Assembly (NCBI GenBank): GCA_032622095.1
Contig: CP136067.1
Span: 180,270,556-180,334,555 of the forward strand
Direction of reading: 5' to 3'
Source: Siphonodentalium dalli
Taxonomy: Eukaryota > Mollusca > Scaphopoda > Gadilida > Siphonodentaliidae
DNA: 64,000 nucleotides
Shown here in pieces: positions 1 to 11,400 of the stretch (its first letter is position 1; each line of letters starts with the position of its first letter). Under the pieces are notes generated by a model. The model ran no database searches. It was not told the DNA's origin and saw only the letters and a program-made list of their open reading frames with translations. Both the position numbers and the translations under genes were made by a program.

Positions 1-310
1 AGGGTTGTCAATTATCAACAAAAAACAAATACTTTGAAACAAAAACGATGACATAAGAACGAATATCCAAGAGCTAGTGTGAAAATAACCCTCACATTTA
101 TAAAAAAAAAAACAATAAAAATTCAGTTTTCGAGTAAGTCCTTCATAATTATTGAATGTTTTCGTCTATGTTGGATCAAATTTGACACAAAAATCAATTA
201 GCTCACTAACAGTTCGCGCAATATCTCATATTTTGAGAAAACGTTTGCAATTTTAGACAACAATATTGCTAGTGAAGGTGAATATTTCATCCTGGAACTC
301 ATGAAATATG

Positions 311-1395
311 ATAAAAATAGATGTAAAGACACTTCACGTGACCTCATATCTTTGAGTTATGAACATAAAGTCATCTCATAGTGCCAATGTACCCCATAAT
401 TTGGTCAGGAGAAATATGTATTTCATATTTGACCCTTCATCTATGGTAAAAAATGAATTAAGGGACATGGGAGTGGTGTCCTAGACATTAACCTAGAGCA
501 TAAATTGACTCAATTTTGCAATTTTAGGCAACATTCTTGCCAGGGAAAGTGTATATTTCATGTTGGAACTCATCAAATGTGATAAACATGCATCAAAAGG
601 CACTTACTGAGCTCTGATGACTTTGAGTTATGACAACAACGGCATCTCATACTAGATTGTAAGCCATAATTTGGTCAGGAAAAGTGTAAATTTCATATTT
701 TATCCTACATGTGTTTTAACAATCAATGTAATTACACCCCATCGGTCGCCTAGACACAGCGTAAATGTTCTCAAGTTTTCAACTGTAGGCCACAATGTCG
801 GTAGTGAAGGTAAACATTTCATGTTGGAACCCATGAAATGTGATAAAATGGATAAAAAGACACTTCATGAGTACTTATGACTGAGTTATGAACATAAAGG
901 GACCTCATAGTGTATTGTAGGTCATAATTTGGTCAGGAAAATTGTAAATTTCATGTCTTAAGCTCCATGTGTTTTAAAAATATATTTAATTACAGCCATT
1001 GGGTCCCTAGAGATCAATCCACAGTCCATATGTAGTCCATATGCAATTTTAGGGAACAGTATTGCTAGCGAAGGTGAACATTCCATGCTGGAACTCGTGA
1101 AATATGATAAAAATAGATGAAAAGACACTTTCTGAGGCCTTGGTCAGGAGAAATGTGTATTGTATTTTGACCCTTGATGCGTGGTAGCAATCAATGAAAT
1201 TACACCCCATGGTATCCTCAAATATGAAGCAACATCATAAATGCACTCAGTTTTGGCAATTTAGAAAACATTGTTGATAGGGAAGTTGTACATGTCATGT
1301 TGGAACTGGTGAAATGTGATAATAATTGATCAAAAGACACTCGATGAGCCCTGATGGGTTTCAATTATGGTCATAAAGGCATCTGATAGTGTCAT
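311..1395. repeat. About five diverged 265-bp tandem repeats (left arm)
   Basis: Units begin near 311, 571, 841, 1106 and 1317, each at a 'gataaa...agacact' block. Each carries in order a gagttatga..cataa block, ccataatttggtcagga, an acaccccat block, gcaattttaggcaaca, and a terminal catgttggaactcatgaaa. Spacing is about 260-270 bp except the last unit, which is shortened. Units are clearly diverged from one another, unlike the two arms. The repeat array is therefore much older than the inversion that produced the palindrome. Confidence 0.85.
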
Positions 1396-2167
1396 TATAC
1401 AACGGGGAAATTTGTGAAGCGCTAACAAAGCGTATCTACACGGTGTTATACGATCCAAAATGATCCTGATATAAGAAATGCAATCTAGATCATACTCAGT
1501 ATCTTCGTATCGACTGAATATATCGTTATTCGATGGTGTTCCCGACATACCTCCGTCTTTACTTTTCTTATGCTTTTGTAAATTGTAGTTCGTCGATAAT
1601 ATATTTCTGCACAAATGGCACCCGTGTATTGTCTCGAATCATGGGAAGAACTATCGTCCTTATACCAGCGAAAAGATGAGCGAATATGGTGTGGTATTAT
1701 AAACTCGCCGCCTTCGTACCTCTATTTATCGTTTAGAGTTATTGTTCTTAGATAAAAAATTGGCGCGCGTGCGGCCCCCTCATCCCCACTGCCGCCGCGC
1801 CAATTTTTTATCTAAGAACAATAACTCTAAACGATAAATAGAGGTACGAAGGCGGCGAGTTTATAATACCACACCATATTCGCTCATCTTTTCGCTGGTA
1901 TAAGGACGATAGTTCTTCCCATGATTCGAGACAATACACGGGTGCCATTTGTGCAGAAATATATTATCGACGAACTACAATTTACAAAGGCATAAGAAAA
2001 GTAAAGACGGAGGTATGTCGGGAACACCATCGAATAACGATATATTCAGTCGATACGAAGATACTGAGTATGATCTAGATTGCATTTCTTATATCAGGAT
2101 CATTTTGGATCGTATAACACCGTGTAGATACGCTTTGTTAGCGCTTCACAAATTTCCCCGTTGTATA
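1396..2167. repeat. Inner palindrome module with mirrored 94-codon frames
   Basis: Inside the 265-bp arrays, both arms switch to a different sequence (1396-1767 and its mirror 1796-2167), less AT-rich and with more CpG. It holds a 94-codon open frame in each arm (1330-1614 minus and 1949-2233 plus) that differs only K/R at residue 14. The apparent starts are TTG, not ATG. I recognise no domain. A TATA-like ttataata lies near 1861 and a donor-like gag/gtatgt near 2009, so the module could be a promoter plus exon. The open frame may equally be chance, and the mirror copy adds no independent evidence. Confidence 0.5.
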
Positions 2168-3252
2168 ATGACACTATCAGATGCCTTTATGACCATAATT
2201 GAAACCCATCAGGGCTCATCGAGTGTCTTTTGATCAATTATTATCACATTTCACCAGTTCCAACATGACATGTACAACTTCCCTATCAACAATGTTTTCT
2301 AAATTGCCAAAACTGAGTGCATTTATGATGTTGCTTCATATTTGAGGATACCATGGGGTGTAATTTCATTGATTGCTACCACGCATCAAGGGTCAAAATA
2401 CAATACACATTTCTCCTGACCAAGGCCTCAGAAAGTGTCTTTTCATCTATTTTTATCATATTTCATGAGTTCCAGCATGGAATGTTCACCTTCGCTAGCA
2501 ATACTGTTCCCTAAAATTGCATATGGACTACATATGGACTGTGGATTGATCTCTAGGGACCCAATGGCTGTAATTAAATATATTTTTAAAACACATGGAG
2601 CTTAAGACATGAAATTTACAATTTTCCTGACCAAATTATGACCTACAATACACTATGAGGTCCCTTTATGTTCATAACTCAGTCATAAGTACTCATGAAG
2701 TGTCTTTTTATCCATTTTATCACATTTCATGGGTTCCAACATGAAATGTTTACCTTCACTACCGACATTGTGGCCTACAGTTGAAAACTTGAGAACATTT
2801 ACGCTGTGTCTAGGCGACCGATGGGGTGTAATTACATTGATTGTTAAAACACATGTAGGATAAAATATGAAATTTACACTTTTCCTGACCAAATTATGGC
2901 TTACAATCTAGTATGAGATGCCGTTGTTGTCATAACTCAAAGTCATCAGAGCTCAGTAAGTGCCTTTTGATGCATGTTTATCACATTTGATGAGTTCCAA
3001 CATGAAATATACACTTTCCCTGGCAAGAATGTTGCCTAAAATTGCAAAATTGAGTCAATTTATGCTCTAGGTTAATGTCTAGGACACCACTCCCATGTCC
3101 CTTAATTCATTTTTTACCATAGATGAAGGGTCAAATATGAAATACATATTTCTCCTGACCAAATTATGGGGTACATTGGCACTATGAGATGACTTTATGT
3201 TCATAACTCAAAGATATGAGGTCACGTGAAGTGTCTTTACATCTATTTTTAT
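2168..3252. repeat. Mirror copy of the 265-bp tandem repeats (right arm)
   Basis: This is the reverse complement of the left-arm array, unit for unit, including the shortened innermost unit. Tandem repeats inside long terminal inverted arms are the known architecture of foldback (FB-type) elements. That is a structural resemblance only. No transposase is visible between the arms. Confidence 0.85.
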
Positions 3253-3561
3253 CATATTTCATGAGTTCCAGGATGAAATATTCACCTTCACTAGCAATAT
3301 TGTTGTCTAAAATTGCAAACGTTTTCTCAAAATATGAGATATTGCGCGAACTGTTAGTGAGCTAATTGATTTTTGTGTCAAATTTGATCCAACATAGACG
3401 AAAACATTCAATAATTATGAAGGACTTACTCGAAAACTGAATTTTTATTGTTTTTTTTTTATAAATGTGAGGGTTATTTTCACACTAGCTCTTGGATATT
3501 CGTTCTTATGTCATCGTTTTTGTTTCAAAGTATTTGTTTTTTGTTGATAATTGACAACCCT

Positions 3562-4070
3562 GCATTATTTTGATCGAGAATGAAAAACAAAATATTGTAT
3601 TTTTATGCATTGGTTCGTTATGGTCCTAATATGAAACATTTTAACTCAAATGCTATATTATTTCGGTTAAATACAAGCTATGTTAACATTTTTCTAGGAA
3701 ATATTCATTTCTGCATCATTATATTTGCGATGATGAACACATTCACACATTAGACCGAATGGATTCGCACAAAGCCTTCCTTTATTATAAGACTTCGATA
3801 GAAATTATATACGTTTTCTCAAATTATAAGATTTTGGTCCAAATTTCATTTAAATACTTGATTGTTGCTTCCAACTGTATTTCAAATAGACGAAATATTT
3901 CCATTTTATTTAAAACAGACGAAATATTTACAATGCTTATCAAGTAATTACATTGTTCTTCGATATTAGTTGTTAGATTATGGTTTTCTAACGTTTTATG
4001 AAGAGTAGTATTCAAAATTATATATTCTTTTTTTTTTCTGTCAGTGTAAAGAGGCAACATTCTGCATATG
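3562..4070. other. AT-rich stretch, nothing recognised
   Basis: AT-rich sequence immediately right of the palindrome. Short frames here carry no recognisable motif, and I see no repeat structure or RNA gene. Confidence 0.5.
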
Positions 4071-4560
4071 CATATCTTAAAGAGTGCTTATATACTTTAA
4101 CATTAAAGTATACATCATAACCCACATATTTGAACACATTACATTCGTGCATATAATGGCATATTGATAAGACACACCGGACCACCATAGAGCTTATAGC
4201 GTATGTGGAACTGAATAGTTAACTATAGTAGAGGGCTTTTTTACTTGATTTAACAGTGAAAAGGGGACTTAATGTACATCATAATATAACGCACTAATAT
4301 GTATTGGATTTGCTTTAAGAAACACGGACGTATACATAAATCAGATACGCATACTTAGAACACATTCACTTCGTGTATATACTGAAGTATACCACGTATA
4401 TAGTCCACAAAGACATAGCCCTGCATGTGAAAACTCAGTTTAACTATACATTAAAGAGCGTTTATACGTGATTTACCTGTGAAAATGGAAATTTTTATAC
4501 ATCATATCACATAGAGGTACCGTATTTGCTTTAAGAATATGGACAGTTATAGGCACAATC
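4070..4560. repeat. Two to three old tandem units of about 220 bp
   Basis: The block running from 'gaacacatt..ttcgtg.atata' through 'tttaactata..' to 'tttgctttaagaa.a.ggac' occurs near 4130-4330 and again near 4360-4545, with a partial unit before it. Divergence is high. The second unit contains an exact copy of the dispersed 12-mer TAAAGAGCGTTT (4452-4463). Confidence 0.55.
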
Positions 4561-4609
4561 ATAACAACAATGGAGACCAGCGTTCTTACACAGAAATCAG
4601 TAATTTATG

Positions 4610-5950
4610 CACTAAAATGGTAACAACAATTAAAATATACACTCTGTGAACTGCCATAGACATCATAACTATTAAGAATTTATGAGTTGTCTCGCTTGTT
4701 TAGTTGCGATACATGATGCAATAATTTGAGTTACCAACAATAAAACAGTATTGACGCTATATATTATCCATATACCGACGGTTTTAGACTATATTTCTAC
4801 TAATAATGCTATTAAATGAACGACAATTAAGAGAAATGAACTATGAATGCATATATGAAGTCGATATGTATACACGCGTCCACATAGCAGGCCTTTTCCA
4901 GACCAATGTTTGATACCCCCGTATAAAATAGAGCGTTTTGAGAAGAATATGTGAAATTAATATGCACATGTGTTCACATAGTAGGTCTTATCGTCATATG
5001 AAACTGCCGCGTAGTACATGCTTTGTTTCCTCTGTATAACAGACTAAATGTATAGGATGTACAATACATATAATTGGTGAAAAGAATACATGAAGTATTT
5101 ATGCATTAGTCTACACCATATGGGCTCTTTATTGTCTCCATGTAATGGAGATTTTAGACTAAATTTCTTCTAATAATGCTATAAATGAACGATAATAAAG
5201 AGAAATGAACTATTAAAGAATACATCAAGTAAATATGTATACACGCATCCACATAGTATGTCTTTTCCAGACCAATGTTTTGATGCCTCTGTATTAACAG
5301 AGAGCTTGGAGTATATATGAATGAACGGTAAGGAATATGTGAAATTAATATAGACATGTGTTCGCATAGTAGCCCTATCGGGGGCATGTTTCCTTAAATG
5401 GTAGCAATAATGAAAATTTACACTGTGTATTACAAACCACTCAAGGCTTCAGAAATATTACTAATTTTTGTGTTGTGATCAGTTGTCTCGCTTGTTTAGC
5501 TGCGATACATGATTCAATAATTTCATTTACCGCCAATAAAGCAGTATTGACTGGTATTGACGCATTATTTTCTCAATATAACGGCGAGTTTAGATTCCTA
5601 CTAATAATGCTATAAATTAACGACAATAAAGAGAAATCGAAGATTAAAGAGTACATCGAATAAATGTGTATACACGCGTTCCGCTCGTATGCCTTTTCCA
5701 GACCAATGGTTGATAACCCCCTACATAATAGAGCGTTTTGATAAGAACATGTGTCCACATAGTAGGCCTTTCGTGACATGAGACTGTCACTTGGTACAGA
5801 CTGTCACTTGGTACATGCTTTGTTTCCTCTGTATAACAGCCTATCTTGATGGGAGTTATAATACATATAATTGATGAAAATAATGCATGAAGTAAGTATT
5901 TATACACTAGTCTACATAATATGGGCTCTTTAGTTTCTCCATTTAATGGA
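4610..5950. repeat. Diverged direct duplications, about 400-800 bp apart
   Basis: Two blocks are repeated. One is 'agttgtctcgcttgttta' followed by 'tgcgatacatga', at about 4688 and 5481. The other is 'ctaataatgctat' followed by 'aatgaacg', at about 4797, 5168 and 5600. Each of these leads into 'tatacacgc.tccacatag' and 'ccttttccagaccaatg'. An internal 18-bp tandem copy (gactgtcacttggtacag) lies near 5787-5822. This looks like an old local tandem duplication with indels. No coding function is visible. Confidence 0.7.
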
Positions 5951-6955
5951 GATTTTAGAGTAATAATATGAATGAACTATGACTAGAATACATCGAAGAA
6001 CCAGACACCAATGCCATACTCCTACCATCCATGGAGCAATTAATATACATGATATAAGACATAAAATACAACAGACATTATCGTGTGTAACCGCTAAAGT
6101 ATCATATGAATGAACCGTCATACACAATGATGTTACAACCAAAACTGCCTTATGGACGAAATACTGGAACTGATTATACATTTGATACACGACATGTCAT
6201 TCCACTCTATACATGGTCAGTTAGATATCTTGCGAAAGTGACGTGCACCTTTAAGGTATGTGACCAAAATGTGTTGTATTGTATTTTATATATATGACCA
6301 TTTCTGCAGTAAATAACGACACATCATTACTAGTGGGACTAGGTGTGAAGCTCTTTGAATTAAATGAGCTTACTATGGTGGACATGTTTAACCAGATACG
6401 TTCTTCAAATAATGTTGGGATTTAAATTGAAGCTTAATTACCCCTTCAAGCTTTCCAAATCAAGGTTATGGCGTGAAACAACCTAGAGAGAAAGATTTTA
6501 TTTAGTTACTAATGTGGGTTCAAATAGAAACACATGGCGAAGGCCATGATTCGAGCCTGTATGGCGCTTCATAGCCCATTAAAGGCGCGCCGATGGGTGT
6601 GGTTAACTTTAATATGTCATGTGTAGGCCAGAAGCCACGAGGAACCCATTGCTGTCCATGTCTGTACCCCCTATATACTGCTATATGCAGTCGACATACC
6701 TAGGACCTCAGTTTCTCCTTTCCTGTGTGGCTATTCCAAACCCATTTAGTGCAATGCGTTTGAAAATATACAGAGCGTTATTAAGAAGGATCGCTGATGC
6801 GTATAATATAACCAATATTTAGTCAAAATTTTAAGAAAACCCATTATTGAAACATTGCGTTTGATAGTGTAGGGATTTGACCATATAATGGTTATCAGTG
6901 AAGTGATGACATGTGCACTAAATGACCTCAGTCAGTAAAGGCTAGTTCAGACCAT
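5951..6955. other. Gene-free stretch, nothing recognised
   Basis: Short open frames up to 86 codons occur on both strands, but none carries a motif or shows unusual base composition. No inverted or tandem repeat is visible. Confidence 0.45.
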
Positions 6956-6959
6956 ATGA

Positions 6960-7165
6960 GAACCACACTCACCACCCATGCCTATACCCAAACAAACACC
7001 ATGGCGACAGCGAAACACTACGAAGCTTCTCCCCACACGGACACTGTTGTCTTCCATGGATAATTTCTGATCCCATGTTGAGACCAAATTTCAGCCAAAG
7101 GGATCCCGTGGTTTCTGAGAAAATTATATTACAATGATGTACGGATGACGGACGAAGAGTGATTG
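6960..7165 (-). repeat. Putative dispersed repeat fragment
   Basis: The segment contains 'ccaaatttcagccaaagg', 'gtggtttctgagaaaa' and then 'acggatgacggacga'. This combination is typical of a dispersed repeat common in invertebrate genomes. A related 'acggacgacggacgac' end closes the satellite block near 20075. The assignment rests on recall of the motif style, and only the acggacgacggacga-type end recurs in this window. Confidence 0.35.
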
Positions 7166-7499
7166 GTTTTAGTTTCCACACAGATGTGTACCAAAACGTT
7201 TTGAGACTGATATAGATGAAGTGTCCCTTTTATTATTGTTACGATGTGAAGTTGGCTAGTTCATACCCGTAGTATCAGTTTCACTGGCCAGTGTCACTTA
7301 GAAACAATATTACGGATCATTGTCACATACAAAGGTCTTCAAAGGGAAGTCTATAATATGAGTAATATTTTCGCGGGCTTTTAAAGTTGTATATATATAT
7401 ATAATAGGTGTGGCTTCACATTAGCAAAGATGTCCCAATGAACATGCACACCATGAAAGGAGGAAATATTAATAATCAAGGATGTATTCTCAATACAGG

Positions 7500-7700
7500 G
7501 GGAGGGGGTAATTTAATTTGTTACAGTCAATGGAGCGATTAGGAATGAATAAATTATGGAAAACAAGATGTGAAGAGGCCTATATGACATCTGTAGAGCG
7601 TGCTACCTATATGACATCTGTAGAGCGTGCTAACGGATTTAGTCATAGAAAGAGTAATATCCAAGATGGATGCTTCGTTCAAATTCTATAGAGCCCATCT
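7500..7700 (+). repeat. Isolated copy of the 160-bp satellite lead-in, with 26-bp duplication
   Basis: The 'ttgttacagtcaatggag' and 'gattaggaatg' motifs near 7518-7545 match the lead-in of the 18.6-kb satellite (18577-18610). 'gtcatagaaagagtaatatc' then 'caagatgg' (7634-7665) matches its unit. Between them a 26-bp segment (ctatatgacatctgtagagc...) is tandemly duplicated at about 7580-7631. This is therefore a dispersed, disrupted single copy of the satellite family. Confidence 0.65.
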
Positions 7701-8015
7701 GGAGGTGCTACTAAACAAGGAATTTTTTCAAAAACTTAGAGATGAAAGTGGATATTCGAAGATTATGAGGGATTAGAAGTTGTAAGAAAAAGAAGAGCGA
7801 ATAAAAACAGGAAATGGTAGATAAAAAGGGGGATAAAAAAAGATAACAAAGAAAAATTATGAATAAATAGAGGATATCCACCCTTTTTCAGTGGATATGG
7901 GTTATATCTCATGAGTGATGGCAAAACATTGAATTTCCACGATATGATCAAATAATAAGCATGTGATACAACGCTTAGCCGATGGGTGTGGAGTCAGCCG
8001 GTAGGTTTTACGATG

Positions 8016-8142
8016 GATTGCGTCAGATTCCAATGACTCAGGCGTTGCGCCGGAAGTAGGGATTGCGCCAGATTCGAATGACTCAGGCATTGCGCCAGAA
8101 GTAGGGATTGCGTCAGATTCGAATGACAGGCATTGCAGGAGG
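8016..8142. repeat. 45-bp minisatellite, about 2.8 copies
   Basis: Units begin at 8016, 8061 and 8106 with 'gattgcg.cagattc'. The last is cut short by a deletion in 'actcaggc'. The period is divisible by three, so a minus-strand frame reads a 15-residue repeat containing ESFESGAIPTSGA, which is not recognised as a protein. Confidence 0.85.
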
Positions 8143-8264
8143 CAGAGTTTCTTATGGGCTGGATCTTATTCTAGGGTTTAGGAGACGTGTGTAGACCACT
8201 CAATATCCCCTCAGGTGTAGTGTGGAACCCTCAGAAGTGGCAGTGGGTTAGATATATTAAAAGA

Positions 8265-8560
8265 CCGTTAATTTTAATTTAATTTTAAATTATTTTTGAA
8301 TTTTAGAAAAAGTTGAATTTTTTTAAGTTTTTCATATTTTTTTAATTTATGAATTTTTTTTTAAGTTTTTCATTTTTGTTTCTTTTTGAAAAGTTTTTTA
8401 AGTTTTTGGAAATTTTTGAGTATTTTGAAGTTTTTAAACTTTTTTTTTAATTTTTTGAGATTTTTTAAGTTTTTGAAATTTTAGAAATTTTTGAAGTTTT
8501 TGAAATTTTTGAAGTTTTTGAAATTTTTGAAGTTTTGAACTTTTTGGAAGTTTTCAATGC
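8265..8560. repeat. T-rich low-complexity tract
   Basis: The strand is almost pure T/A with G interruptions. From about 8460 it resolves into tandem copies of 'tttttgaagtttttgaaa'. It is followed at 8562-8660 by three diverged copies of 'gtgtcactttaa.attcatcc'. This is simple-sequence DNA with no coding potential. Confidence 0.85.
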
Positions 8561-8869
8561 GAGTGTCACTTTAACATTATCCCACAGTGTGCGCCATGTG
8601 TTACTTTAACATTCATCCATAGTGAGTGTCACTTTAATAATCATCCCCCGTGAGAGACTAGTATCCCTTTAATATTCAAGACTGAAGCTACCCCACCGAG
8701 ATCATCACGTGATATACATGTAGATAATATACCATTCATATGGAGAAATCTGGATATAACCAGCGGGTCATGTCCGGACATGTCCAACCGGTACAAATAG
8801 ACCATGATGCAATGCGTGGGCGGAGAATATAGGTCAAACTGTCTAGACTACCCCCAAACAGGGTGGGTA

Positions 8870-9935
8870 TCATCACATGGCCATATAGCCACTCGCTATA
8901 TACACATACACCTCGCACATTACCATATAGCAACACCATTGTATACCCGCATAACCTACACATGACCATACCGCCACGAGTCGCCAAGCAGGAACACCAG
9001 GTATACTCACACACCTGACACATAACCATTTAGTCACTCCCGGCATAGATATGCATTACATTGATGTCACTCCTTGCATACCTACTCATTTCACCATTGA
9101 CCATACATTCATTACCTGTATACATATTCCACACACAGTCATATACATGTAACAACTCGATATATACATATGAAGCCCACCCTAGACCATAGAGTCACTC
9201 CAGGTATACATATGCACCTCACCACTGCCCATTCAGTCCTTCCAGTTATACAAAAAACCCGCACACACGACCACTCATACCATCCATACTTGCATATATA
9301 CATCACACATGACAATCCAGCAACGCACTGTATAATCATACACGCCATCCATGATCATACGGCTAATCCCTACACACATACCAATGATAATTCATCCACG
9401 ATATATATACATATACATCCCATCCGTTACCACACAATACCTATATACCCACACAATAATGTCCACCAGCTTACTCCAGGTATGCATATACACTTCAATC
9501 ATGACAGTACAGTCATTCCACGTATACCACACACACTGCACGTAACCATAAACTCACTCACGATTTATCCACACACCCCATCTATGATCATACAGAAAAC
9601 ACATGTACATCCCACCCATGACCTTACAGTCACTCCATATATACATAATCAATACATAGATGGCCATGTAGCTATAACCATACACCACATCAATGTCCAT
9701 ACAGGCACACCTGGTGCACCCGTACAAGATACACGCGATCATACACCATACAGTCACTCCATTCATACCGATTCACCCGACACCTGACCATGACCTCTCC
9801 CTGTATACCTATACATCTCACTATGGACAACACACTCGTAACCATATAGTCACTCATTGTATACATATTCACAACATTCATGACATACACTAACTTCGTG
9901 CATACCTATTCACCTCAAATATGATCATAGGGTAA
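8870..9935. repeat. Degenerate 42-bp minisatellite, about 25 units
   Basis: The consensus unit reads roughly 'gaccatatagtcactcc' then 'ggtatacatatacacc' then 'cacacat'. Starts at 9185, 9227, 9269, 9311 and 9353 are spaced exactly 42 bp. Later units carry indels of 2-9 bp. The array begins around 8870 and fades into 'gatcatagggtaactcc' near 9935. High divergence between units shows an old array. Confidence 0.88.
9170..9787 (+). CDS. 205-codon His/Thr-rich frame in the minisatellite (doubtful gene)
   Basis: The frame starts at an ATG and stays open for 205 codons. It reads the 42-bp unit as a loose 14-residue repeat rich in His, Thr, Ile and Pro, with spaced His residues as in THDH, IHIHP and HIHF. 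There is no signal peptide, no Cys pattern and no known domain. Because 42 is a multiple of three and the strand is poor in T-initial stop codons, the frame can stay open without selection. Against that, it has survived several indels, each of which would have to preserve phase. I favour a non-coding minisatellite. Expression evidence would be needed to call it a gene. Confidence 0.15.
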   Translation: MKPTLDHRVTPGIHMHLTTAHSVLPVIQKTRTHDHSYHPYLHIYITHDNPATHCIIIHAIHDHTANPYTHTNDNSSTIYIHIHPIRYHTIPIYPHNNVHQLTPGMHIHFNHDSTVIPRIPHTLHVTINSLTIYPHTPSMIIQKTHVHPTHDLTVTPYIHNQYIDGHVAITIHHINVHTGTPGAPVQDTRDHTPYSHSIHTDSPDT

Positions 9936-10013
9936 CTCCCTGGCTACCATCTTGGCATCCATCCTGTATCCAGTTGATATTGGTTTATCATAATGGACCA
10001 GAAGAGCCACATA

Positions 10014-10382
10014 CCTGCTGGACAAAACAAGTGTCCACTTAACCGCGGTGTGGTTAGCGTTGCCACCGCGGCCGAAATGTTACTACACAGCAGCTCCACC
10101 GGCTAACTACAGTTGGGCCGCGGTGTACTTTCCATTCAGCCATGGTGTAGTTGCCACGGTGTACGTTCATTAAACTGAAAAAAGACGATACAAACCAGAA
10201 ATATAACCACGGTGTGCATGCCATTCGGCCGCGTTGTAGTTGCCTTTCGGCCAAGGTGTGCTTGCCGTTTGGCCGCAGTGTGCATGCCGTTCGGCCGCTC
10301 AACTGCAGTTACAAACTCTGACACCGCGGCTGAACGGCAAATACACCGCGGTGCCACTGGACACTTGTTTTGTCCAGCAGGG
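10014..10382. mobile_element. MITE-like element with 24-bp TIRs and TA flanks
   Basis: The left end 10014-10037 (cctgctggacaaaacaag then tgtcca) is the exact reverse complement of 10358-10381. TA flanks both ends (10012-10013 and 10383-10384), as expected of Tc1/mariner-like insertions. The interior is GC-rich and made of imperfect repeats of about 24 bp around 'gccattcggccgcggtgt', some inverted. No transposase is encoded, so this is a non-autonomous element. The GC-rich filling contrasts strongly with the AT-rich surroundings. Confidence 0.85.
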
Positions 10383-10549
10383 TATTATGGTTCATCTCAG
10401 TTCCGTCTCAAAGTTCTGCCAATTTCCTTTCAATAATATAGTCAGAATCACAAAAGAGGTTCCCCGCAAAATTCCATACTTTAAAATAAATTTGTCATGC
10501 CCCACACGGAACTGGGACAACCATAATAGAACATTTAGTTGTCAGTTAA

Positions 10550-11400
10550 TTAACTAACACGTATAATAACCAAGTGAGTGACAATTTGCTACATTTTCGG
10601 ATAACGCAGAGAATAATGTTATATATATAATGTTATAATGATATATGTAAAACAAATAACTTATTACCAATTTGGTTGCCATATTGGAAGCCATCTTGAG
10701 CAATTTGCTCAATAAACACCGTAGTGTGACACATTTAAGATAGACCAATACAATAAATGTTCCAAACCTGAAAAGTACATTTTTGCCGATATTTATGTCA
10801 AGTTTTTGAGAGAAACGTCCAATAATTTTGGTGATGTCAGTGGTGGCAACAGTAACAATCAACCATGGTGCAGCAGACATGTTAGTATTCAATGTATAGA
10901 AGGCATAATAGCCAATTTTGTACATCAACCACAACTTGTAAGCGATTGCAGGACACCCTAGGACGATATTTACCATTTTTCCATATTTTGGCGGCCATTT
11001 TGGCAGCCATTTTGAGCCAAAGTAAGAATTTTGGTTCCAGTGAGTTGGAATATTCATAGGTAATGGTATGCCTCACTTATTCCAACCTTCTATTCATTTC
11101 TTGTTGAAATATGACTAGAATCCCAGTTGTGATTTTTTTGTGAAATTTTATAATGCGTTCTGTAAAATCGAATGTTTGAGGGATCACAAGTGAATAGGAC
11201 CCCAATAATTGCATATTTAATTGCTCCAATGATCAGTTAATATACAAAATACAAAATAAAGTGATTTTACTGAACCAGTTCCAAACAACATGAACTGAAC
11301 TAGAAGATATTTGTGAAAAAATGTCATATTTTCAACTTCCGGCGGCCATTTTGGTGGCCATCTTGGGTGGCGAGTTTCAATTTTGGCCCAAACTAGTGTC
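10550..11400. repeat. Three spaced copies of a 'gccatnttgg' block
   Basis: 'ggttgccatattggaagcc' (10671), 'ggcggccattttggcagcc' (10990) and 'ggcggccattttggtggcc' (11341) recur about 320-350 bp apart. The flanks are only weakly similar. The 167-codon minus frame over 10554-11057 reads through two of these blocks and has no recognisable domain. I treat it as a chance frame in a dispersed repeat. Confidence 0.4.

Larger units (their letters stand above)
1..3561. repeat. Giant near-perfect inverted repeat (palindrome)
   Basis: Bases 1-1767 reappear as the reverse complement at 1796-3561, leaving a 28-bp GC-rich spacer (1768-1795). By eye I found two differences: an A11 versus T10 homopolymer (near 100 and 3450) and one T/C change (near 1573 and 1990), so identity is about 99.9%. 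The window opens inside the left arm, so the palindrome may be longer. Three readings fit: a recent foldback transposon, an inverted duplication kept identical by gene conversion, or an assembly artefact from a fold-back read. The near-zero divergence favours recent origin or artefact. No target duplication can be checked because the left boundary is not visible. Confidence 0.97.

Noticed and set aside
1330-2233. Twin 94-codon frames as two independent, conserved genes
   Set aside because: They are mirror images within one palindrome, so their similarity is not independent evidence. The apparent starts are TTG.
10554-11057. 167-codon minus-strand frame
   Set aside because: It reads through dispersed 'gccatnttgg' repeat blocks, has no recognisable domain and biased composition.
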